Positions 55,704 through 64,000 of a stretch of DNA of 64,000 nucleotides are shown in pieces. The position numbers and the translations under genes were made by a program. The DNA lies in NCBI RefSeq assembly GCF_000026945.1, contig NC_012867.1, positions 496,001-560,000 of the forward strand. The letters run 5' to 3'. The notes beneath the pieces were generated by a model. It was given only the letters and a program-made list of their open reading frames with translations, was not told where the DNA came from and made no database searches. The first letter of the stretch is position 1. Every line of letters begins with the position of its first letter. Source of the DNA: Candida dubliniensis CD36. Lineage: Eukaryota > Ascomycota > Pichiomycetes > Serinales > Debaryomycetaceae.

Positions 55704-56585
55704 TTACATTGAATTTATTAAATATGAATTAAGATTAGCTCTTATTATTTTCGACATTTTATTACATTCAATTATTAATTTTTCCATATTTGATTCATTT
55801 AATAATGAATTTTCATTATCATTATTATCACCTTCTAACCAAATTCCCACAATTTCATCATTTTTCAAATTCATAAAACTTACTAATCCATCAATTCCTT
55901 CTTCAGCATTGATACTATTACTACTACTACTACCACCAATTAATATTTCCCCCTGTTTGGTAATTCTTACTTGTCCACTACTTATAATATCTTTCATTTC
56001 AATTCCAGAATCAATTAATGCTATACTACAACAACAAGTTATCCATTGTAATAACCAAAGTAACAGACCATTTCCACCATTTCCACCATTGCCCACATTT
56101 TTATCAATACTAATTATTGAAACTTGAATATCAATAGTTGATTTAGGATATTTTTCTAAAATTAAACTTGATAATACACAAGTTTCTAAATATGAACTTA
56201 ATTTATGTTCAATATTATTCATTCCTGTACGATAACCTCTAGAAATAGTATTATTGTTATTATTATTATTACTGTCATTGTTGAAGATATTTGTCATGGG
56301 TGGGATTATATGAGGTAAAAATTTACAATCGATAGAAACACTAGCTCTATCAATGAATGAACCTCTAATGGGTCTTGGACCAAATATAGATACTTCAATG
56401 ATAGTATTATTGATTTCTAAATATGCTGAACCATTAGCATTATCTATAATTGAATGTTTAAGAAAAAATGATGGAATTGAAGTGGAGGTTGTAGTGTCAG
56501 GTTGTGGTTGTGGTTGTGGTGATTGGTGAGGAATATTGGGAATTATCATTCCTGAAGGTCCTAATAATCGTCTTCTATCACTCAT
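55704..56585 (-). CDS. MTR3: Exosome core subunit MTR3 (RNase PH-like)
   Basis: This 293-residue protein carries the Mtr3 opening DRRRLLGP (3-10) and the RNase PH-fold core NANGSAYLEINNTIIEVSIFGPRPIRGSF (about 50-78). LEKYPKSTIDIQVSII (about 142-157), CCCSIALIDSGIEMKDIISSG (about 186-206) and a NDEIVGIWLEGD segment near 240 follow. Mtr3 is one of six RNase PH-like ring subunits of the nuclear and cytoplasmic exosome; in yeast the ring is catalytically inactive and threads RNA to Dis3. Low-complexity Asn and Gly-Asn inserts (about 104-112, 166-173) make it longer than the S. cerevisiae subunit (250). It converges on CHO2. The ATG at 56585 directly precedes the conserved start. Confidence 0.9.
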   Translation of the reverse strand: MSDRRRLLGPSGMIIPNIPHQSPQPQPQPDTTTSTSIPSFFLKHSIIDNANGSAYLEINNTIIEVSIFGPRPIRGSFIDRASVSIDCKFLPHIIPPMTNIFNNDSNNNNNNNTISRGYRTGMNNIEHKLSSYLETCVLSSLILEKYPKSTIDIQVSIISIDKNVGNGGNGGNGLLLWLLQWITCCCSIALIDSGIEMKDIISSGQVRITKQGEILIGGSSSSNSINAEEGIDGLVSFMNLKNDEIVGIWLEGDNNDNENSLLNESNMEKLIIECNKMSKIIRANLNSYLINSM

Positions 56586-57790
56586 TGTTACTTTGATTAT
56601 CTAATAAGTCTATAGTTGATAATAAAATAAAGAATATATATATACCTATATGTTTTGGATCGATGGATTTGAGATGATTTTGCAAAACCTATTTTTTTTT
56701 TTTTTTTTTTCGGTTCTTCTTCAAGACATGTTTAGTGCTTATATACAGGTATTTAACTATAAACATATGAGGAGGTTACAATCATTTCGTTTAAATAAAT
56801 TCAGGATGGGAAAACCCAGCTCCCTACCATTTCTCTCATCGTTTCATCTTTTCAACCTGAACCACTTGTTTAACATACTTGTTCAACACATATAATGCTG
56901 TCTTGTTTTGATTAAATGTTTATTACCAATAATAAATCTGGGACTTTTCTAATTAGTAAAAAATATTTCTAGCCATATATTTCAAGATCCTTGCAACATT
57001 CAACAATATGATTGATGTACCATTGAATCAGTCAGTTCCAACGTTACATAATTGGCAAAAAGATGATGATCTTGTAACGATCGAATGTTTGTGGTTTTTT
57101 GAAGTTTTGCTTATATTCTTAACGATAAGAAGGTTTGATTTCGTTAAAAAGTTTATTCCAAACATGTAGAACAATTGGAATTTGTGAATATAACTTTCTT
57201 GAACTGTGAAGAAAAATTTGGTTCAAATAACGGTTGAAGGTTGTTAGGTGACATTAATTGCATGTTTTCAGATTTAGATCAGGATAATTAAATTGGTATA
57301 GTCTTCTACCAAGCATGATTTGAACTTGGTGTTCCCCACACAAGCACCGATATAATGAAACAATTGAAACCAATCTTTCAAACTATAAGATTGCCAACTT
57401 CGAAAAGTTTTTTTTTTTTTTTTTTTATTTTTTTAACCTGATTGAAATCCCATTAGTTGTTAATCAATTGTAGATATGTATTTGCAATTACAAAGAAAGA
57501 TTTTCATAAGGGTAAATCAATAACTAGTAGGTCCTATCATTCTTGTTCTAATTCCTCAAAGTTGCAGATTTTCAATTCCCACATCTAACCAAAACTAGAA
57601 CTTACAATTTTATGATTATTATTATTATCAATTTATTAAGTATATATCTATATATATAATTACATCAAATAAATAAATAAACTTAAATATAATAAATACA
57701 AAAAAATAAAAATAAAATAAAACGTCTATAAAACGTCTATATCAATAAGAAAAACACCAACCACAACCAACCACAACCCACCACAACTTC
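56586..57790. other. Spacer between MTR3 and ASG1 3' end
   Basis: The 1.2-kb stretch holds the MTR3 promoter and the ASG1 3' region. It has T runs (56691-56711, 57406-57436), a doubled AAAACGTCTAT-type unit (57719-57741) and an ACCAACCACA-type repeat (57757-57787). An 81-codon frame at 56650-56895 is unsupported. A tRNA-like fragment near 57300-57360 did not fold as a tRNA. Confidence 0.5.
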
Positions 57791-58008
57791 TTAAAATGGA
57801 TCTAAATATTCTAATCCATTAGAACTACTAGATCCTCCTCCATTTCCATTATTAGCTAAAGATCCAAATAAATCTTCTAAATTCAATCCATCTTCACCAT
57901 TATTTATTGGCCAATTAGCAGCATTATCGTTATTATAAGATACACCATTACTTACTCCACCAGAATTATTATTCAAGTTATTGTTATTGTTATTATTAAT
58001 ATTGTTGC

Positions 58009-58042
<34 letters not shown>

Positions 58043-58398
58043 ATTCATGGGTTCATTTTTTTCTAACATATAAGGAGGTAATATTTTCCCAAAAATTTGT
58101 GTATCTAATTTATCAAATACTCCAGGCATATAATTTGAAGTTAAATTACCTCCAGAAACTTCACCAATTTCTTTATTATTTTCTTCTAATGGAGTTGTTA
58201 CACGTTGAATATTAGCAACATTTTTAGGAATTTCTGAACTTGATTCAAATTTAGCCATTGATGTATTATCAAATAATTGACTTAAATTTTCTTTTTCCTT
58301 TTTAATAAAATGATTCATATTATCAAAATTTTCAAAAGTATTTTTAACATTGACATTTTGGAAATTAGCTGGTAATGTAACTGGTTGAGAATTTCCAT

Positions 58399-58440
<42 letters not shown>

Positions 58441-60790
58441 CATTGGCTTGTCTTGATCTTGAAGCAGTTCTTCTATTCAATTGTTCAAACATAGTATTCA
58501 AAATATTATAAATTCTTAATGAACTATTAGATGAATTTTTCAAATTATCTAAAACTTTTTTACCAATTTCAATATCTTTTTTAATCATATCAATATTTAA
58601 ATCATCATCAAATAATATCCCCACATAATTAAATCCTTGACCATTATTATTATAATTAGCAAAATGAAAATAATAAATAAGACAAGCAATACTGAAAAAA
58701 ATCGTATACATTGAAAACCAATAAGTCCCCAATAATAATTTATGATCAATCATTTTATTAGCTAATTTAACTACCATTCTTGCTACTTTAATACAATTTC
58801 TTCCTCTAATTAATGATCTAGGATCAGATGATGATCCATCCATACTATCACTAATAAAATGAATAAATGGTCGATATAATATAATTTGACAATTTAAAAA
58901 TGCTAAATGAAGATAATAATTAGCTAATCGAAATTTTTCTGGTACTTCATCAATAACATCTTTTGTAGTACTACTTGGATCAATTGGTTTTAATTCTTGA
59001 GGTAAATTATCTAACCAATTTTTTAATTCAACTTCTAATTCAGTAACTTTAGCATGAATTCTATCTCGTGAATAATTAACATTAGAAGAATTTTCTGCTT
59101 CTTCAGGTTTAACTTTTATAGGATACATTTTTTTAATAATATGAGATAATATAAACATTAGTTTAGTATGTTGATTAGCACATCCAGAAGAACTTAATCG
59201 ACCTTGTTGTTTATCAAATAAATAATCTGTACGAGTAACATTTTCATCATCTAATTCAACTGGTAATAATTGATCAAATTCATCTTCATTTAATGATCTT
59301 GGTAATCCTAATAATGAATTAATATAAATATCCATTTTATAAATGGTATAAAATAATCTTTTCCTAGTATCTTCTTCTATAGGATCTAATTTTTTTTTAG
59401 AATTTTGAAATAAAGTTAAATTTCGATGTAAACCTTCTTTTAAAGCACTTCTTAATGCTATACCAATATATGAATAACATGTAGATAATCTTGCTGAACA
59501 TTGTAAATAAATAATCATCATTACTACTGTTTGGATTGAATTAATATCTCCAACATTACTTATATCAATCAATTTTCTTGCTTCAAGAAAATATTTAAAT
59601 CCATCATCTTCTAAATTTTTTTCATTTTCATTAGGTGTCCCCATTGTATAAGGAGTTTTACTAAATAAAGATCCACAAGCTAATATCGAATATAAAAATG
59701 GAAGAAATTTTTGTTGTCGATCACCATAATTCATTGGATCTAAAGAATATAATAAATCAACTTCTTCTAATAATGAAGGACGATGATAAAATCTAAATAA
59801 AACACAAGCTTTATTCCAAGTAGTATAAATTAAATTTAAAGCCACTTCTTTCGAAGGTAAATGTAATCCAACTTCACGAGGTGAGGATACTGCACTATTA
59901 GAAGATTCATCAAATGAACCAACTGATAAAGTACGACGATGATGATGAGGATTTGAAGAAGCAGATGCAGATTGTTGTTGTTGTTGTTGTTGTGGTGGTG
60001 GTGGAGGTATTTGTGAATCTGGGTCTTGCATTAATTCAGTAATTTCATTAAGATTTAAAGTAAAAGTCTGTGATTTCCCCATTACATATTGTACCACTTT
60101 TTGAAATTTATTTAAATCAAATTGTAAATTTGGATCAAATCCATTCAATTGTAATTTAGGTAATAATGAATTGATGATTTGTTGGAAAATTATTAAATTA
60201 GTTTTAGGAATAGGTTCATCTGCAAGTAAAGGTTGGTATTGTTGTTGTTGTTGTTGTTGTTGATGTGGTGGCAGTTGTAGTTGTAGTTGTAGTTGTTCAT
60301 TGTTACTCTTATTATTATTATTGTTGTTGTTGTTGGATCCAAATGCGACTGCTGCTTGTGCAGCAACTTGTAGTATGGCAGGACTTGGTTGTGAAGGTAT
60401 TGGTATACCGGAATTTTTCTTATTTCTAATATTAGGTTGATCATAACTACATTTATAAGAATAAACTGTACAATGAATACAAGGTTGTTTACCATCACAT
60501 TTCACTTTTTTTTGACGACAAGTATCACAAGCTCGTGTGACTCTTCTTCTTTTATTTTCTTGAGATTTTGGTTTATTAATTGTTGATGAAGTTGATGAAC
60601 CAGATGGTGTCATGGCAATAGGTTGTAAATTTGAATTAGATTTTAGTAGACTAGTGGTAGTGGTAGTAATTCTGTTATTAGTGGAAGAAGATGTTGGGGT
60701 ACTAGTAGATGTTTTGGGACTACCACCAGTACTAACAATTCCTGTACTAGAATAAGGTGATTGGGTATCTTCAGGTTCCCTTTTGACCAT
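57791..60790 (-). CDS. ASG1: ASG1, Zn2Cys6 fungal transcription factor
   Basis: This 999-residue regulator has a binuclear zinc cluster at about 88-111: CDTC, then RQKKVK-C, DGKQP-C, IHC and TVYSYK-C, i.e. CX2CX6CX5CX2CX6C, preceded by the basic RRRVTRA. The fungal-specific middle homology domain spans about 310-720, with the conserved ARLSTCYSYIGIALRSALKEGLHR and LPRSLNEDEFDQLLP regions near 440-515. Poly-Asn, poly-Gln and poly-Thr tracts lie in the N-terminal and C-terminal parts. The pattern matches Asg1-type proteins; S. cerevisiae Asg1 is linked to stress responses and C. albicans ASG1 has been tied to gluconeogenic carbon use and drug tolerance, to my knowledge. Start is the first ATG. 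A long 1.9-kb region lies upstream. Confidence 0.88.
58400..58440. repeat. GTA/TAC trinucleotide repeat coding poly-Thr
   Basis: A (GTA)n run of about thirteen units on the plus strand codes (ACT)n, i.e. poly-Thr, in ASG1 on the minus strand. It is likely to vary in length between strains. Confidence 0.9.
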
Positions 60791-62676
60791 AGCAAATAAT
60801 ATAGTAGTTAGTTAGTTAGTTGGTTAGTTAGTTGTGGGGGTGTAGTTTATCAAGTATTGAATATCTATTGTAGAAGATGGAAGACAAACATATAAGATAT
60901 ACAGTATGAGGAAGTGAAGAAAAAGAGTTAAACAAAAAGAAAGAAAGAAAGAAAGAAAGAATGAAAGAATGGTGGAGGATGAAAAAAAGTTAGTGCAAAA
61001 GAGTCAGAAAATTTTTTTGTTTGTTTTCTTTTTTTTGTCATTTTATGCACGCCCATAGACACACACACACGTACATACTCACACACTCCACTCTCTCTCT
61101 TTGTACAGAGTCATATTATTATTAACGATGTTTATAAAATATTTAGATTAGACGTTTATGGATTAATGAGTTTATAAAACAATGAAAGAGAAAAGTTAAT
61201 CCAATAATGTTGTTTTGACTATTTCCTCCTCCTCCTCCTCTCTCAAATTTAACAATTGACTTGTAGTCATTGCCAACTACTAGTACTTTGAGTTGTTTAT
61301 TGTTCAATTATAACACCGGAGCTATCTATATGAGTAAGTCTTAACATCCACCCACTTTAAAAAAAATGAACAGCCGTTAGAAGGTTAGTTAACGGTTGGA
61401 GAAAAAAACAATTGGTCATCTCATATAACATTTGTAGCCAATTGTATTCTATTCTATTCTATTCCTGGTGCGATCTCTCTAATTTCTTCAACTGTAATGG
61501 GCCAAGAAATTGAATAATTGATCTCATATAGATAAACATGAATGAATGTTCATTTACCTCCTTCAATGGGCTCAAGATCTGTACTATATTAAAAGAAGCA
61601 GCTTTTGGGTGCAATCAAGCAAAATTGGTTAAACATTCGATTACGTGATACTATATCATATTTTTCTAAATGTGATTTTATATAAAGAAGAAAAATATTT
61701 GTGCATAACATATGTATTGTTAGTGTTAATATCCCTCAGTCACTTATTGTCTTTAATATAATATAATAGTACAAAAATTCTATGGACCGCTACTACTACT
61801 ACTACTACTAACATTAACAAGAAAAAAGTAACGGTGGTTATTAATCATTTTACCTTGTGTAATTTACACTTTCATTCTGTTCTTTATTGTTTACTGGTTC
61901 GATACTATTGTTTGATGGTTGGTTTTGTGCTCCAGTTCTTCTTGGAACCGCCCTAAAATTCGTAATTAAATATTACTAGCAGTAGTAGTCATCTGACTTC
62001 TGGTGATTATTAAAATAACGTCAACTGGTGGCACTCCAGTAGATAGGTGATGGCAACATTATACTAGAGGAACAACTACCACTACCTCCACAACTACAAC
62101 TACGTGATACTCCTGAGTTTCTGATTTTCTTAATTAATTTCGTTCCTGTTATAACAAGTTCCAATATGCATAAAGTTCATATTAAATCAATTTGTGTTTA
62201 TTCAAACAATCAAAATTCAATTTGAGGGATTTTTTTCACAATTTGGTTTTTTTTTTCCATTCTAGATTGGTTGGTTTGGATTGAATTGAATTGAATTGAA
62301 TTGTGTTTAATGATATATCTTGCTTCGTTACTTAATTTTTTGTTGGGGAGGAGAATATGTTACTAACAATGGAGAAACCATAAAGGCTTCATGTATATAC
62401 TTTATTCAAAAGTTTGCGGGATTAAAATTATTCAGTTTATATTTTGATAGGATAATGATGATAGGAATCTATACCTCTACACGGTAATTGAAGAAATAAA
62501 AAACAGGTTGGTGTTTTAATTGTTTTATTCTTTTATATGAAAAATAAATAAATCTAATAAATATTCTTTAAGAAATCTAATAAATAATGGAATTTAAATA
62601 TAAATACGTCAAAACTACCCATTCCTTGCCTTCTAACAAACATATTAGCAAATCAAATTAGGATATGAAGATATAA
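60791..62676. other. Long ASG1 promoter region
   Basis: The 1.9-kb region holds GTTA repeats (60808-60830), an AAAG microsatellite (60935-60960), an ACAC tract (61060-61070), a TCC repeat (61225-61240), an ATTCT repeat (61445-61462), an ACT repeat (61792-61811) and a TTGAA-type repeat near 62280-62302. I found no convincing gene. The right end is the 3' region of the LPX1-like gene. Confidence 0.55.
60935..60960 (+). repeat. AAAG tetranucleotide microsatellite
   Basis: About six AAAG units lie about 150 bp upstream of the ASG1 start codon. Confidence 0.85.
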
Positions 62677-63882
62677 TTACAATTTGGTCAATTTTTGCAA
62701 TGCTTCATATTTATCATTTCTATCTTCAACAAAATATCCATAAACTTGATCAAATTTAAGATCAATCAAATTTTGAAATTCTTGTTTAGCAATTGCTGGC
62801 TTATTTTTATTCAATTTAATTTCAGGAAGATTATTTCTATGGTTAATAAATGTTTGAGTTCTTTTAGTAGTGAAATTTTGAATAATATCAATGGTTTCAT
62901 CAGGAAGTTCAACATTAAGTAAATGTTCACCTTTAGCAACATCTATTGTATCACTAAGAAATTCATTATTAATGGCACCTCTAATCCAAGTTATACTTTC
63001 TGGTGGATTCCAAACTGCTTTAGATCCAATAACATGACATATAGGGACTCTAATTTGAGGAATTGCAAACATACCAAATGAAATCGACATGAATGCTCCA
63101 TAATATGCTGCCATTTGATGAAGAGTATTACATTTTAATTTATATTTGATCACCCCAGTTTCCTTATCTTTAATTTCATAAACTTCATCATTAATAAAAT
63201 CATCCGATATTTGATTTTGCATATTTTTGAAAAATGAAAATTCTTTAAAGAAAAAATTAATATCATCTTTAGAATCAAATGTATCAATTAATAATTTTGA
63301 AATTTTACTAAATTTTTTCGAAAATTTTTCTAATCCACCTGGAGCACCATAAATCACTGCTTCAATGGGGATAACTGAATCAAATAAACTTGGTTCTAAA
63401 AAAGTTGCATATAATGAATTAAATCCTCCCATTGAATGTCCAATAATTAAATTACGAGATTGTAAATTATTTTCAAAATCACCAGTAGTGGAAATTTCAT
63501 GTTTAATTATAGTTATAACATCTTTTGCTCCATCATCCCAACGGAAAATTGTTCCTAATTTCCCTTGATTTTCTAAACTTGAATCACCATGACCAACCAT
63601 ATCAATAGCAATTACTGAATCTAAAAACCATGGAACTTGACCCGATTGAGATAATTGATATAATTTTTTAATATGATATTTCCAAATTGATTTATTAAAT
63701 CCAGTACCATGACAAAATATAAAATTGAATCGTAATTGATTATTGGAATTAGGTAATGGTGAATTAGTTTTATATTTATTATAAACTAATTTTAAATTAG
63801 ATTGATCAGAATTAATTAAAGTACTACCAGGAGCACGAAATGGATGAGCCAAAGTGATTTTCTTTTCAATTGAGAATGACAT
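62677..63882 (-). CDS. LPX1: Peroxisomal lipase-like alpha/beta hydrolase
   Basis: This 401-residue protein has the alpha/beta-hydrolase layout: an oxyanion-type FCHGTGFNKS (about 57-66), DMVGHGDSS (about 93-101), the nucleophile elbow GHSMGGFN (Ser at about 150) and a late conserved His in KGEHLLNVE (about 318-324). FRAPGSTL near the start, GKLGTIFRWDDGAKDV (about 107-122) and WNPPE near 290 match S. cerevisiae Lpx1, a peroxisomal matrix lipase of similar length (387). The C-terminus is TKL; Lpx1 ends in a peroxisomal targeting signal of the xKL type, so import through Pex5 is likely though Thr at -3 is a weak variant. The start is the ATG at 63882. Only 118 bp of promoter lie inside the window. 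Confidence 0.82.
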   Translation of the reverse strand: MSFSIEKKITLAHPFRAPGSTLINSDQSNLKLVYNKYKTNSPLPNSNNQLRFNFIFCHGTGFNKSIWKYHIKKLYQLSQSGQVPWFLDSVIAIDMVGHGDSSLENQGKLGTIFRWDDGAKDVITIIKHEISTTGDFENNLQSRNLIIGHSMGGFNSLYATFLEPSLFDSVIPIEAVIYGAPGGLEKFSKKFSKISKLLIDTFDSKDDINFFFKEFSFFKNMQNQISDDFINDEVYEIKDKETGVIKYKLKCNTLHQMAAYYGAFMSISFGMFAIPQIRVPICHVIGSKAVWNPPESITWIRGAINNEFLSDTIDVAKGEHLLNVELPDETIDIIQNFTTKRTQTFINHRNNLPEIKLNKNKPAIAKQEFQNLIDLKFDQVYGYFVEDRNDKYEALQKLTKL

Positions 63883-64000
63883 TGGAAGAAGAATAAAGAT
63901 TGTTAATAAGATGGATATTAGAATTTTAAAGTTATCAAAATTGTAAAACTTTGTTTAAAAAGGGAATATTTGGGAAAAAAAAAAAGATAAAAAGGATATG

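Noticed and set aside
57069..57075. GATGATGA resembling snoRNA box C
   Set aside because: No CTGA box D within about 120 bases downstream and no flanking stem.
57290..57362. tRNA-like fragment with GTTCAAATC on the minus strand
   Set aside because: The presumed T-loop is too long and no acceptor, D or anticodon stems form.

Overview
The window reads as nuclear DNA of a CUG-clade yeast, most likely Candida albicans or a very close relative such as C. dubliniensis. It is AT-rich, with compact and mostly intron-less genes. The two introns found use GTATGT donors and TACTAAC branch points. Intergenic DNA is full of poly(A)/poly(T) runs, and regulators carry long Gln/Asn tracts. The order PGA23-PGA22-KAR4-IDP2-ERG25-PHO112 followed by OPT4-AZF1-RPC19-DBP2-CHO2-ASG1 matches my memory of C. 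albicans gene neighbours; I cannot settle the species from sequence alone. On reading I saw no in-frame CTG in IDP2, DBP2 or RPC19 and only one in ERG25, as expected where CTG is read as serine. Residues quoted from CTG codons as Leu are probably Ser.

Layout. 1-659 is the 5' part of an unrecognised coiled-coil gene running off the left edge. 1.8-3.6 kb holds two GPI-anchored cell-wall genes. 3.8-14.3 kb holds a VPS9-domain Rab5 GEF (MUK1-like), a tRNA-Val(AAC), the METTL14-like factor KAR4, an unrecognised helical protein with a small intron, and a CLC chloride transporter whose 3' end overlaps that gene tail to tail. 16.7-27.2 kb holds cytosolic NADP-isocitrate dehydrogenase (IDP2), sterol C-4 methyl oxidase (ERG25), EMC5, a Ser-rich protein with a PP1-docking motif, a secreted acid phosphatase (PHO112) and the ribosome-biogenesis factor UTP23. 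27.3-39.3 kb holds the NF-X1 zinc-finger protein FAP1, an unusual protein joining two cyclic-nucleotide-binding domains to an F-box and LRRs, and the oligopeptide transporter OPT4. 39.7-51.7 kb holds a coiled-coil protein with an array of dynein-light-chain-type motifs, the AZF1 zinc-finger regulator, RPC19, and the DEAD-box helicase DBP2 with a 1068-nt intron. 52.9-63.9 kb holds CHO2, the exosome subunit MTR3, the Zn2Cys6 regulator ASG1 and an LPX1-like peroxisomal lipase.

This is ordinary core genome: housekeeping, membrane-lipid, wall and regulatory genes, each with its own promoter and no operon logic. I saw no intact mobile element, CRISPR array or viral sequence. The most interesting items are the CNBD-CNBD-F-box-LRR fusion, the TQT/VQT motif array, the hidden upstream exon at 9591, the long DBP2 intron with a perfect hairpin, helically phased CAATTG boxes inside an inverted repeat in the CHO2 promoter, and a possible unlisted 54-residue ORF at 31.2-31.4 kb.
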